Shown: positions 8,837-16,808, counted from the stretch's first letter. The stretch: 47,299 nucleotides of DNA from Streptomyces sp. 8L (GCF_020176795.1 NZ_JAIUKE010000033.1:1-47299); one strand, 5' to 3'. Made by a program: numbers and translations. The notes: generated from the letters alone by a model not told the origin.

Positions 8837-8986
8837 ATGATTCCCTCCGGTACCGCCGCAAGCCTCGCCACCCTCGCGGAGGGTAGCAACCACGAGAGCC
8901 TCAGCCCCTACCTGACCGGTGGCGGCGCGCTGTTCGGCCTGCTCCTGCTGCTGTGGATCACCACCCGCTTCAACCGGGACCGCTGA
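8837..8986 (+). CDS. Small single-pass membrane protein (49 aa)
   Basis: 49 aa, too short for usual gene-calling cut-offs. The N-terminus is [16 protein letters not shown], then [14 protein letters not shown] and one helix ([12 protein letters not shown]) ending RFNRDR. An in-frame TTG at 8831 is an alternative start. The weak AGGT about 10 nt before the ATG supports 8837. The stop lies 37 bp before nadD. The SPYLTGGG-helix-RFNRDR pattern is, as I recall, conserved at this position in streptomycetes, which argues for a real small protein. Function unknown. Confidence 0.6.
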   Translation: MIPSGTAASLATLAEGSNHESLSPYLTGGGALFGLLLLLWITTRFNRDR

Positions 8987-9023
8987 GCGGGGTCGAACCC
9001 ACGTGCCAGTAGGCTCTACGCGC

Positions 9024-9638
9024 ATGGGAGAGCAGCGAGGACCCGCCGGGTCCGGCAGGCGCCGACTCGGCGTGATGGGCGGGACGTTCGATCCGGTCCA
9101 CCACGGCCACCTGGTCGCGGCGAGCGAGGTGGCGGCGCTTTTCCACCTCGACGAGGTGGTCTTCGTGCCGACGGGTGAGCCGTGGCAGAAGAGTCAGAAG
9201 GCGGTCTCCCCGGCGGAGGACCGGTACCTGATGACCGTCATCGCCACGGCCTCCAACCCGCAGTTCTCGGTCAGCCGCAGCGACATCGACCGCGGCGGGC
9301 CGACGTACACGATCGACACGCTGCGCGATCTGAGGGCGGCCCACACCGACGCCGACCTCTTCTTCATCACGGGCGCCGACGCGCTGTCGCAGATCCTCAC
9401 GTGGCGCAACGCCGAGGAGCTGTTCTCCCTCGCGCATTTCATCGGAGTCACCCGCCCGGGGCATGATCTGACGGACGACGGCCTGCCCAAGGGCGGTGTC
9501 TCCCTGGTGGAGGTGCCCGCGCTGGCGATCTCGTCCACGGACTGCCGGGAGCGCGTCGTCAAGGGCAACCCCGTCTGGTACCTCGTACCCGACGGCGTCG
9601 TCCGGTACATCGACAAGCGCCAGCTGTACCGCGCGTGA
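9024..9638 (+). CDS. nadD: Nicotinate-nucleotide adenylyltransferase
   Basis: 204 aa. Joins nicotinate mononucleotide to AMP from ATP to make deamido-NAD in NAD synthesis. The nucleotidyltransferase signature is complete: [12 protein letters not shown] at the N-terminus (HxGH), [33 protein letters not shown], and the C-terminal SSTDCRERV corresponding to the ISSTxxR ATP-binding motif. The ATG at 9024 is chosen over an upstream open frame because MGEQRGP leads directly into the Rossmann fold and TAGGCT (9010-9015) is a plausible -10 eight bases upstream. It heads a likely operon with the LCP-like gene and rsfS, a common actinobacterial order. Confidence 0.94.
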   Translation: MGEQRGPAGSGRRRLGVMGGTFDPVHHGHLVAASEVAALFHLDEVVFVPTGEPWQKSQKAVSPAEDRYLMTVIATASNPQFSVSRSDIDRGGPTYTIDTLRDLRAAHTDADLFFITGADALSQILTWRNAEELFSLAHFIGVTRPGHDLTDDGLPKGGVSLVEVPALAISSTDCRERVVKGNPVWYLVPDGVVRYIDKRQLYRA

Positions 9639-9698
9639 GCGGCAGGGCGCCCGAGCGCCCGAGCGCCCGAGGCACGTCACCCACGAAGAGGGGCACCG

Positions 9699-11678
9699 GT
9701 GAACGACCAGCAGCAGCCGTACGGTCCAGGCCCTTACGACCCGTACTACGGCGGCCCGCGGATCGTCGGCTACGACGAGTACGGCCGGCCGGTGTACGAG
9801 CAGCAGGGCGGGGCGCAGCAGGCCCCGCCGCAGGGTTCAGGAGACCAGCAGCAGGGGTACGGCGGCTACGACACCGGGCGACAGCCCCCCGTCCCCGGCG
9901 GTCCGCAGGACCCGCAGGGCCAGGCACCGGGACCGGCCCAGGGCTACGGGTACGACCCGTACGGGCAGGTACCGCACCAGCAGCAGCCGGGTCCCCCCGC
10001 GCAGGGCGGCCCCTCGGGGTACGACCCCTACGGGCAGCGGGGCCGGGTCCCGGGCCAGTCACAGGGGCCGGACCAAGGCGTCTCGTACGGGCAGGGCTAC
10101 GACACCGGGCAGCAGCCCCCCGCGTACGACACCGGCCGGCAACAGGCGGTGTACGGGACCGGGCAGCAGCCGACGGTGTACGGCACCGGGCAGCAGCCCG
10201 CGGCGTACGACACCGGACAGCAGCCGGCGGCGTACGACACCGGGCAGCAGGGGGCGGTCTCCGACACCGGCCGGCAGCCGGCCGTCGACAGCACGCAGCA
10301 GTGGAACATCCCCCAGCAGGCGCCCCAGCAGCAGGCGCCCCGGCGCCGGACGCCCCAACAGGCCGCGGGGCAGCCCGCCGTGCCCGGACAGCGTTCCGCG
10401 CCCGAAGAGGGCTACCGCACCGAGCAGTTCTCGTTCATCGAGGAGCCCGACGAGGACTCCGAGGACGTCATCGACTGGCTCAAGTTCACCGAGAGCCGCA
10501 CGGAGCGGCGCGAGGAGGCCAGGCGGCGCGGCAAGAACCGGTTCGTCGCCCTGCTGGTCGTGCTCGCCGTCGTGGTCGTCGGCGGAGCGGGCTACCTCTG
10601 GTACGCGGGCAAGCTGCCCGGCCTCGACGCGCCCGCGAAGAAGCAGGCGGCGGCGCCCGGCGGCCCCCAGAAGCGCGACGTCATCGTCGTGCACCTGCAC
10701 GACACGTCCGACAAGTCCACCTCCACGGCCCTGCTCGTCAACAACGAGACGACGGGGGAGGGCAGCACGGTGCTGCTGCCCAACACGCTGAACGTGACCA
10801 ACGACGACGGCACGGTCACGACACTCGCCAAGTCCGTCGACGAGGACGGCTCGGACGGCACCCGGGAGGCCATCGGAAACCTCCTCGGTACGAAGGTCGC
10901 AGGCACCTGGCGCCTGGACACCCCGTACCTGGAGAACCTCGTCGACCTCGTCGGCAACATCGAGGTGGACACCGACACCGACGTCCCCGACACGAAGAAG
11001 GGCGCGGCGCCCCTCGTGCACCGGGGCGACGACCAGACCCTCAGCGGCAAGACGGCCGTCGCCTACGCCACGTACCACGCGCCGGGCGAGAGCGCGGACA
11101 AGCAGCTGGCGCGGTTCGGCCAGGTCATCCAGGCGACCCTGCGGAAGATGTCGAGCGACCCGAAGGCCGCCACGATCACCGTGCAGACGCTCGCGCAGAT
11201 CCTCGACCCGTCGCTCACGGACAAGGACCTCGGCGCGGCGCTCGCGAAGCTCGCGGACCACGCGAAGTCGGACCGCTACAAGACGGTCGTCCTGCCGGTC
11301 GGCGAGGACGGCACGCTCGGCTCGACGGGCGAGGACGACGTCAAGCAGTTCCTCGGGGGCTCGGTCAAGGCGCCCGACACGGACGGTGTGCCACGCATCG
11401 GCGTGAAGAACGCCACGGGCGGCACGTCCGCGACCGAGGCCGCGCGGGTCGCGCTGGTGAACGGCGGCTACACCGTGGTCGACACCGGGACCGCGGCCAG
11501 GGCGGAGACGTCCTCGGTCACGTACGCGGACACCAAGAACAAGGAGGAGGCCACGGAGGGGCCCAAGACCCTCGGTCTGACGACGGGGGCGGTCAAGAAG
11601 GGCTCTGCGGGCAGCTCCGACGTAGCGGTCGTCCTCGGCGGGGACTTCAAGCCCTCGAAGCTGGGCGGCGACGACTAG
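9699..11678 (+). CDS. LytR-CpsA-Psr-like membrane protein with degenerate LCP domain and LytR_C domain
   Basis: 659 aa from GTG 9699 (GAGGGG 5 nt upstream). Residues 1-~270 are a cytoplasmic Gln/Tyr/Pro-rich disordered tail with seven 9-residue repeats. One transmembrane helix (about 281-302, VALLVVLAVVVVGGAGYLWY) is followed by an LCP-like domain (~330-540) and a LytR_C domain (~565-655, VPRIGVKNATGG to DVAVVLGGDF). LCP enzymes attach glycopolymers to peptidoglycan, but residues normally Arg or Asp in the pyrophosphate-binding site are altered here: VIVVHLHDTSD where GSDxR is expected, LLPNTLNV for the IPRDT block, and VAYATYHAPGESADKQL for YVRxR. It may bind rather than transfer polymer. 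The S. coelicolor locus homologue is, from memory, an LCP protein tied to spore-wall polymer. Confidence 0.82.
   Translation: MNDQQQPYGPGPYDPYYGGPRIVGYDEYGRPVYEQQGGAQQAPPQGSGDQQQGYGGYDTGRQPPVPGGPQDPQGQAPGPAQGYGYDPYGQVPHQQQPGPPAQGGPSGYDPYGQRGRVPGQSQGPDQGVSYGQGYDTGQQPPAYDTGRQQAVYGTGQQPTVYGTGQQPAAYDTGQQPAAYDTGQQGAVSDTGRQPAVDSTQQWNIPQQAPQQQAPRRRTPQQAAGQPAVPGQRSAPEEGYRTEQFSFIEEPDEDSEDVIDWLKFTESRTERREEARRRGKNRFVALLVVLAVVVVGGAGYLWYAGKLPGLDAPAKKQAAAPGGPQKRDVIVVHLHDTSDKSTSTALLVNNETTGEGSTVLLPNTLNVTNDDGTVTTLAKSVDEDGSDGTREAIGNLLGTKVAGTWRLDTPYLENLVDLVGNIEVDTDTDVPDTKKGAAPLVHRGDDQTLSGKTAVAYATYHAPGESADKQLARFGQVIQATLRKMSSDPKAATITVQTLAQILDPSLTDKDLGAALAKLADHAKSDRYKTVVLPVGEDGTLGSTGEDDVKQFLGGSVKAPDTDGVPRIGVKNATGGTSATEAARVALVNGGYTVVDTGTAARAETSSVTYADTKNKEEATEGPKTLGLTTGAVKKGSAGSSDVAVVLGGDFKPSKLGGDD
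10104..10292 (+). repeat. Seven 27-bp tandem repeats coding TGQQPxxYD
   Basis: Seven in-frame 27-bp units encode TGQQPPAYD, TGRQQAVYG, TGQQPTVYG, TGQQPAAYD (twice), TGQQGAVSD and TGRQPAVDS. They lie in the disordered cytoplasmic tail of the LCP-like protein. Copy number is likely to vary between strains. Confidence 0.85.
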
Positions 11679-11887
11679 AGGCGGGGGGCGCGGGGGGGGG
11701 GCGGGGGGGTTTGCCGCAGGGCCGCCGGGCGCCCGGGAGGGCCCGGTCGTCGCGGGAGGCCGTGAGACGGGACCGCGAACCCCGGTCGCCGCGGGCCCGC
11801 GGGAATCGGCACCCACGGGCCCCGCGGACCCGGCTGCCGGAGCGCGGGCGCGGTGCGCCGGCCGTCCGTGAGATCCTGGACGTCTCC

Positions 11888-12343
11888 ATGACCGCCGACG
11901 AAAGCCTGCTTGTGACCGCTACGGACCGCGCCATCCAGCTTGTCCAGACCGCCGCCCCGGCGGCCGCCGCCCGCCTGGCGCACGACATCATCGCCTACGA
12001 CGTCAGTGACGTCCTGTCGATCACCGACGCCTTCCTGCTCGCCTCCGCGCCCAACGACCGGCAGGTCAAGTCGATCGTTGACGAGATCGAGGGGCGGCTC
12101 CAGAAGGAGCTCGGCGCCAAGCCCGTCCGCCGCGAGGGCGACCGCGACGCCCGCTGGATTCTCCTGGACTACGTGGACGTCGTCGTCCATGTCCAGCACA
12201 GTGAGGAGCGGGTCTTCTACGCCCTGGAACGGCTGTGGAAGGACTGCCCCGAGCTGCCGCTGCCGGAGGACGCCGTGAAGACCAAGGGCAAGGGCGAGGA
12301 GCACGCCGCCCTGTCCGCCAGGGCGGACGAGGACGCGAGCTGA
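11888..12343 (+). CDS. rsfS: Ribosome silencing factor RsfS (Iojap family)
   Basis: 151 aa from ATG 11888; an in-frame GTG at 11912 would give 143 aa and matches many homologue starts (VTATDRAIQLV). RsfS binds ribosomal protein L14 and blocks subunit joining when nutrients are short. The Iojap domain is clear: HDIIAYDVSDVLSITDAFLL, ASAPNDRQVKSIVDEIE, EGDRDARWILLDYVDVVVHV, and HSEERVFYALERLWKDCP near the end. The 209-bp gap from the LCP-like gene contains G-homopolymer runs (11681-11711), so this stretch of sequence should be treated with caution. The nadD-LCP-rsfS-phosphatase order is typical of actinobacteria. Confidence 0.93.
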   Translation: MTADESLLVTATDRAIQLVQTAAPAAAARLAHDIIAYDVSDVLSITDAFLLASAPNDRQVKSIVDEIEGRLQKELGAKPVRREGDRDARWILLDYVDVVVHVQHSEERVFYALERLWKDCPELPLPEDAVKTKGKGEEHAALSARADEDAS

Positions 12344-12396
12344 GCGCCCGTACGAACCCGGCGGACGGAGTCGGCGCCGCGCCGGAGCCGCCGCCG

Positions 12397-13035
12397 GTGC
12401 TGCGCGACCGCCGGATCGTCCTGTGGCGCCACGGCCAGACCTCGTGGAACGTGGAAGGGCGCTTCCAGGGCACCACGGACATCGAGCTCACCCGGATCGG
12501 GGTCCAGCAGGCCCGGCGATCCGCCCGCCGGCTCGCCCGGCTGAAGCCGCACGCGATCATCTCGTCCGACCTGCGCAGGGCCGCCGCGACGGCCGCCGAG
12601 CTGTCCTCGCTGACCGGCCTCGACGTGCTGTACGACGCCGGGCTGCGGGAGACGTACGCGGGCGACTGGCAGGGGCTGACGCACACCGAGATCAACGAGC
12701 TCCACGGGGACGACTACCTGGCCTGGAAGCGCGGCGAACCGATCCGGCGCGGCGGCGGTGAGCTGGAGACCGAGGTCGCAGACCGGGCGGCCCCCGTCGT
12801 GCTCCGGCACGCGGACGCCCTGCCGGACGGCGGCACGCTGGTCGTCGTCAGCCACGGCGGCGCGATCCGCACCACCATCGGCCGACTGCTCGGACTGGAG
12901 GCGCACCACTGGGAAGGCCTCGGCGGTCTGACCAACTGCTTCTGGTCCGTGCTCGGTGAAGGCATCCGCGGCTGGCGCCTGCTGGAGCACAACGCGGGCA
13001 GCCTGCCCGAGCCGGTTCTGGGCGACGACGACTGA
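12397..13035 (+). CDS. Histidine phosphatase (phosphoglycerate mutase-like)
   Basis: 212 aa from GTG 12397, chosen because GGAG at 12384-12387 is 9 nt upstream. The frame is open back into rsfS with no other standard start between; a CTG overlapping the rsfS stop is possible. The RHG phosphatase motif is at the N-terminus (IVLWRHGQTSWN), the second signature is ETYAGDWQGLTHTEI, and the second catalytic His is in VVVSHGGAIRTT. These enzymes use a phospho-His intermediate. In actinobacteria the branch includes glucosyl-3-phosphoglycerate phosphatases and broad phosphatases, so true mutase activity is unlikely. Likely translated with rsfS. Confidence 0.85.
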   Translation: MLRDRRIVLWRHGQTSWNVEGRFQGTTDIELTRIGVQQARRSARRLARLKPHAIISSDLRRAAATAAELSSLTGLDVLYDAGLRETYAGDWQGLTHTEINELHGDDYLAWKRGEPIRRGGGELETEVADRAAPVVLRHADALPDGGTLVVVSHGGAIRTTIGRLLGLEAHHWEGLGGLTNCFWSVLGEGIRGWRLLEHNAGSLPEPVLGDDD

Positions 13036-13036
13036 T

Positions 13037-13066
13037 TTCACTTTCCGGCGGCACGCAGGCTAAAGT
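13037..13066 (+). promoter_or_regulatory. Promoter of first tRNA-Ala
   Basis: TTCACT (13037-13042), an 18-nt spacer, then TAAAGT (13061-13066). Predicted start near 13073, about 36 nt before the tRNA. Confidence 0.45.
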
Positions 13067-13108
13067 TCTTCTTGTTCGCAGCGCGGAGCGCAAGCGCGGG
13101 GAACACGC

Positions 13109-13181
13109 GGGGCTATAGCTCAGTTGGTAGAGCGCCTGCATGGCATGCAGGAGGTCAGGAGTTCAATTCTCCTTAGCTCCA
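13109..13181 (+). tRNA. tRNA-Ala (anticodon GGC), copy 1
   Basis: 73 nt. The acceptor stem GGGGCTA pairs with TAGCTCC, with discriminator A and no encoded CCA. The D arm is GCTC/GAGC, the anticodon stem CCTGC/GCAGG holds loop ATGGCAT (anticodon GGC), and the T arm AGGAG/CTCCT has loop TTCAATT. It is identical to the copy at 16679. Confidence 0.97.
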
Positions 13182-13206
13182 CACTCTTTCCGGCGAGATC
13201 CGGAGA

Positions 13207-13239
13207 AACCGCCTCGGTCCACCACGGACCGGGGCGGTT
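13207..13239. terminator. Hairpin between tRNA-Ala and the XRE gene
   Basis: AACCGCCTCGGTCC (13207-13220), loop ACCAC, GGACCGGGGCGGTT (13226-13239): 14 bp with one T/G wobble. No T-tract, as is usual in streptomycetes. It could stop the tRNA transcript and the converging XRE gene. Confidence 0.7.
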
Positions 13240-13318
13240 CGCGTTGTGCCTCTCCGCGGACGCCCGGACGCCCGGCCCCCGGCGCGGAGCGTGTGGACCC
13301 GGCACGGAACCCGCGTGA

Positions 13319-14329
13319 TCAGGCCGCCCGGATCGCGGCGGCCGCCAGCAGCCGGTCCACGCGGCGCGCGCTCTCCGCGTCCACCGCCGTGTACGTGACG
13401 ATCCGGCACTCGGGCATGTCGTTCACGTTCAGCGAGAGAGTCCGCAGAAATATCTCGCCGGCCCGCGCGTGCCGGAACCCCTTCAGACGCGAACCGGGCG
13501 GCACCACGTCGCCCTGCCGCCAGAGTTCGGCGAACAACGGGCTCCGCGCGGACATCTCGTGCACGAAGCGCTCCCAGTCGGGCTCGCCCACATGGCGCCC
13601 GTACGCGCCCCGCAGCGTCGCCACCATCAGCGACAGTTCCCTTTCCGGGTACACCAGGTCCAGGCCGCCACCCTGGCCGAGGAACATCGAGCGCAGCGCG
13701 TTGGCCCGCCGGCGGCCGGGGAGTCCGCCGGTGTCCGCGTCTCCCGCACGCGGCCAGGACCCGGACCCCTCGTGTGCCCCGGGCCCGGTACCGGAGGCGC
13801 GCGTGGTCCCGGAAGCGGCGCCGGCGTCCTGGAAGACCGCGCGATAGGCGGCGTTGGTCGCCAGGACGTCGTAGCGCCCGTCGTAGACGGTCGCGATGCG
13901 CGGGTGGAGCGCGTCGATGATGGACTGGACCTCCTCGCCGATCGCCTCGGGCCACGAGGCCTCGCCGCCCTGCTCGTCGTACGCCACCTCGGCCAGGCGG
14001 TAGAGGTGTTCGCGCTCCGCGCCGTCCAGCCGCAGGGTGCGCGAGACCGCGTCGAGCACCTGCGGCGACGCGTTGATGGGGCGGCCCTGCTCCAGCCACG
14101 TGTACCAGGTGACGCCGACGTAGGCGAGCTGCGCCGCCTCCTCGCGGCGCAGCCCGGGCGTGCGCCGCCGGAACCCTGGCGGCATGCCCACCTCCTGCGG
14201 TGTGACCCGGGCCCGCCTGCCCCGCAGGAACGCGGCGAGCTCCGGCCTGCGCCGCCTGCCCGGAGCGTGCCGCGGCACGCTCACCGTCTCCGTGCCGCCC
14301 GCAGCGCCCCCGCTTCCCCCACTGCCCAT
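13319..14329 (-). CDS. XRE-family regulator with MmyB-like C-terminal domain
   Basis: 336 aa from the minus-strand ATG at 14329, where GGAGG lies 9 nt upstream. The ATG at 14338 directly abuts that Shine-Dalgarno and is less likely. The N-terminal helix-turn-helix spans ELAAFLRGRRARVTPQEVGM, RRTPGLRREEAAQLAYVGVT and WYTWLEQGR. The C-terminal ligand-binding domain has the family landmarks YDVLATNAAYRAVF, NALRSMFL, YGRHVGEPDW, FAELWRQGDV, and SLNVNDMPECRIVTYTAVD. An Ala/Gly/Ser-rich insertion (about residues 185-215) interrupts the middle. MmyB-type regulators usually control the divergent neighbour, here an MFS exporter 102 bp away. The ligand (possibly a fatty acid or other hydrophobic molecule) is not known. 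Confidence 0.9.
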   Translation of the reverse strand: MGSGGSGGAAGGTETVSVPRHAPGRRRRPELAAFLRGRRARVTPQEVGMPPGFRRRTPGLRREEAAQLAYVGVTWYTWLEQGRPINASPQVLDAVSRTLRLDGAEREHLYRLAEVAYDEQGGEASWPEAIGEEVQSIIDALHPRIATVYDGRYDVLATNAAYRAVFQDAGAASGTTRASGTGPGAHEGSGSWPRAGDADTGGLPGRRRANALRSMFLGQGGGLDLVYPERELSLMVATLRGAYGRHVGEPDWERFVHEMSARSPLFAELWRQGDVVPPGSRLKGFRHARAGEIFLRTLSLNVNDMPECRIVTYTAVDAESARRVDRLLAAAAIRAA

Positions 14330-14431
14330 GGATTCCATCCTCCGCTCAAGGTGCCCGCCCTGCCAGGTGCTGCCAGTACCAGCATCGGGCGCTCTCCCCG
14401 CCCCCGGCGGCGCGGTCACAGGCTCGACGCC

Positions 14432-15928
14432 ATGACCACCGCCACCACACCCCTCCCCGCGCCCGACGGCCCCGGCCGCTCCGGCGGGGCACGTGAATCC
14501 AGTAAAGGGCACGGCACTGACAACGGACGGCCCGTCAGGCAGGGCCCGCTCCTCGCCGTCGTGCTCGGCGCCCAGTTCATGGCGCTGCTCGACTCGTTCA
14601 TCGTCAATGTCGCGGCGCCGACGATCCGGGCCGAGTTCCACGCCTCGGGCGCCTCGTTGCAACTGGTCGTCGCCGGTTACTCGATCGCGTACGCGGCGCT
14701 GCTGATCACCGGGGCGCGCCTCGGCGACCGCTTCGGACACGGCCGCGCGTACCTGGCCGGGCTCGCCGTCTTCACCGCCGCCTCCCTCGCGTGCGGCCTG
14801 GCCGGGAGCACCGGGGCGCTGATCGCCTTCCGCGTCGTCCAGGGCACGGGCTCGGCGATCATGATTCCGCAGGTCCTCAGTCTCATCCAGCGCAACTTCG
14901 TCGGGGAGCGGCGCGGCCGGGCGCTCGGCGCGTACGCCGCGGTCCTCGCCTCGGGCGCGGCAGCCGGGCAGGTCGTCGGCGGGCTGCTCGTGAGCGCCGA
15001 CCTGTTCGGCGCGGGCTGGCGTCCGGTCTTCCTCGTCAACGTGCCGATCGGTGCCGTGCTGCTTGCCGTGGGCGCCCGCGTACTGCCCAGGGAGCGGCAC
15101 GAGGCGTCCGAGCGCGGCCGGGGGTCCGACCTGCCGGGCCTGGTGGCGCTTGCCGCCGCCCTGGTGCTGCTGACCGTCCCGCTCGTCCTCGGGGAGCAGC
15201 GGGGCTGGCCGGCCTGGTGCTGGGCCATGCTGGGCGGCTTCGCGGTCCTCCTGTGCGGCTTCCTCGCGTACGAGACGAGGCTCGCGGCCCGCGGCGGTCA
15301 TCCGCTGATCGCGCCCGGCGTGCTCCGCGCTCCCGGCCTCGGCGCCGCCGCCGTGCGCATCCTGCTGATCATGGCGGTGAACGCGGGCTTCCTGTTCACC
15401 TTCACGCTCTACGTACAGGGCTCGCTCGGCTACAGCGCGCTGCGTGCGGGCCTCACCTTTCTGCCCACCTGCGTCGTGTTCGGCGCGGTCGGCCTGACCT
15501 GGCGGCACTGGCCGGCCGCCGTGCGGCGGGCCGTCGTGCCCTGCGGGTTCGTCCTCACGGCGCTCGCCTGCGCCGGGCTCGGCGTGGCCCTGAGCCGGGA
15601 CGGTGCGGGCGGGGCGCTCATGTGGGCCGCCCTGAGCGTGCTGGGCGCGGGCCTGGCCCTCGGTTTCACGCCCGTCCTGACCGGGGCGCTCGCGGCCGTA
15701 CGGATCGAGGACGCGGCCGACGCGAGCGGCCTGCTGGTGACCACCACCCAGACCGGGCAGCTCGTCGGCGTCGCGGGCCTCGGCGCCCTCTACCTGGGGC
15801 TGCTGCCGCACCAGGGGGCGCACGGCGGGGCGCACAGCGCGTCCGACGCCCTCCTCGTGACTCTGCTCGTCATGGCGGGCGCCGCCCTCCTCGGCGCGCT
15901 CGCGGGGACGGCGCGGCGCCGCGCGTGA
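14432..15928 (+). CDS. MFS drug exporter, DHA2 (14-TM) family
   Basis: 498 aa. A hydrophilic start (to ~residue 35) leads into helix 1 with the DHA2 motif QFMALLDSFIVNVAAPTIR. Motif A between helices 2 and 3 is GARLGDRFGHGRAYL, and the helix-5 region has VLASGAAAGQVVGGLLV followed by GWRPVFLVNVPIGAVL, the hallmark of EmrB/QacA transporters. About 14 helices are readable. It is a proton-driven exporter of a small amphiphilic molecule, probably under control of the divergent MmyB-type regulator. The substrate is unknown, and no biosynthetic genes adjoin it. Confidence 0.88.
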   Translation: MTTATTPLPAPDGPGRSGGARESSKGHGTDNGRPVRQGPLLAVVLGAQFMALLDSFIVNVAAPTIRAEFHASGASLQLVVAGYSIAYAALLITGARLGDRFGHGRAYLAGLAVFTAASLACGLAGSTGALIAFRVVQGTGSAIMIPQVLSLIQRNFVGERRGRALGAYAAVLASGAAAGQVVGGLLVSADLFGAGWRPVFLVNVPIGAVLLAVGARVLPRERHEASERGRGSDLPGLVALAAALVLLTVPLVLGEQRGWPAWCWAMLGGFAVLLCGFLAYETRLAARGGHPLIAPGVLRAPGLGAAAVRILLIMAVNAGFLFTFTLYVQGSLGYSALRAGLTFLPTCVVFGAVGLTWRHWPAAVRRAVVPCGFVLTALACAGLGVALSRDGAGGALMWAALSVLGAGLALGFTPVLTGALAAVRIEDAADASGLLVTTTQTGQLVGVAGLGALYLGLLPHQGAHGGAHSASDALLVTLLVMAGAALLGALAGTARRRA

Positions 15929-16103
15929 GGTGCCGATACCCCCGTACATCCTGGATTCTGCGGCTATCTGCGCCTATCTCCCGCGCGTAACGACCCGGTG
16001 GTCAGCGGCCGAAGGGGACTTCCGTACGGCTGACCCCTCCGGCCCCGACATGGCAGAATCGGGACGGCCGGAGGGGACGGACGGCCGGAACGGAAGGAGC
16101 ACG

Positions 16104-16265
16104 ATGTCCGCCAGCAGCATCGATGACGATGCGCTGCCTGACGCGGCGGCCGGCTCCAGCTGTCTCAGCTGCCCCTCGTGCGGTTCATCCCATGTGGCAC
16201 AAGTGCTCGGCGACAACGGTGGAGTTTCCTACGTGTGCACGGCCTGCGGCCACAGCTGGAGCTAG
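16104..16265 (+). CDS. Small zinc-ribbon protein (53 aa)
   Basis: 53 aa from ATG 16104, with AAGGAG 5 nt upstream deciding the start. The C-terminal half is a zinc ribbon with two knuckles, CPSCGSSHV and VCTACGHSW, plus two further Cys in SSCLSCPSC. The N-terminus is acidic and disordered. Such short ribbons often bind RNA polymerase or ribosomes, but no specific family is recognised. Its stop is followed directly by a second Cys-rich gene whose start lies within a few bases, so the two are translationally coupled. Confidence 0.75.
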   Translation: MSASSIDDDALPDAAAGSSCLSCPSCGSSHVAQVLGDNGGVSYVCTACGHSWS

Positions 16266-16267
16266 TG

Positions 16268-16501
16268 ATGGGCGCACACAGGCGTACCTGCGACTGGTGC
16301 GGCAGCGGTACGCCCATCGTCAGAGACATGGACCCGCTCAACCCGGACTTCCAGTACTGGTGCGAGGAGTGCGCGCGGGCGCTGATCATAAAAGGCGACC
16401 CGATCGAGACGTACCGCGAGCTGGAGGGCGAGCCGATCTACGGGCGGCTGCTCGACGAGCACTGCACCCTGAAGCGGTTCTACTCGTTCGCGAGAGCCTG
16501 A
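16268..16501 (+). CDS. Small double-CxxC zinc-binding protein (77 aa)
   Basis: 77 aa from ATG 16268 (TGGAG 6 nt upstream; GTG 16265 overlaps the previous stop). It contains CDWCGSGTPIV and WCEECARALI, a four-Cys zinc site with about 25 residues between the pairs. The C-terminal half is helical (DPIETYRELEGEPIYGRL, then HCTLKRFYSFARA). No family name can be given. It is coupled to the preceding zinc-ribbon gene. The tRNA-Ala that follows has its own promoter. Confidence 0.75.
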   Translation: MGAHRRTCDWCGSGTPIVRDMDPLNPDFQYWCEECARALIIKGDPIETYRELEGEPIYGRLLDEHCTLKRFYSFARA

Positions 16502-16634
16502 CCCGGGGCCGGGCCCGTGGAGAACCGCGGGGGGCCTGGTCCCTTTCCCTCCGGCTCCGGCATGCCCGGACGCGTGACCGGGCCCGGTACGTGACGGCCG
16601 GCCCCCGGTCGTGACCGCCGCCCGGGAAGCGGAT

Positions 16635-16665
16635 TTGGTGATCCCCCCTGGTCACCGTGTACTGT
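16635..16665 (+). promoter_or_regulatory. Promoter of second tRNA-Ala
   Basis: TTGGTG (16635-16640), a 19-nt spacer, and TACTGT (16660-16665) preceded by TG. Start is expected near 16672, a few bases before the mature tRNA end. Confidence 0.45.
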
Positions 16666-16678
16666 TGGCGCATCGCAC

Positions 16679-16751
16679 GGGGCTATAGCTCAGTTGGTAG
16701 AGCGCCTGCATGGCATGCAGGAGGTCAGGAGTTCAATTCTCCTTAGCTCCA
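16679..16751 (+). tRNA. tRNA-Ala (anticodon GGC), copy 2
   Basis: 73 nt, base-for-base identical to the gene at 13109-13181. The cloverleaf is complete, the loop ATGGCAT gives anticodon GGC, the T loop is TTCAATT, and no CCA is encoded. Outside the gene the two loci share only a couple of bases on each side. Confidence 0.97.
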
Positions 16752-16808
16752 CAAGATCGAGGGCGGAGTGTATGCGCGGAAAGCGCGAGCCACTTCGCCC
16801 TTTGTCAT

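Noticed and set aside
10059-11816. 585-aa minus-strand frame opposite the LCP-like gene
   Set aside because: Shadow frame with Arg/Leu/Val runs, created by third-position G/C bias.
15930-16103. N-terminal extension of the 53-aa zinc-ribbon protein
   Set aside because: The frame is open upstream but AAGGAG lies just before ATG 16104, and the extension has no protein-like features.
13109-16751. Integrated element between duplicated tRNA-Ala genes
   Set aside because: No integrase, relaxase or phage gene, and the full tRNA rather than a 3' fragment is duplicated; kept only as a comparison question.
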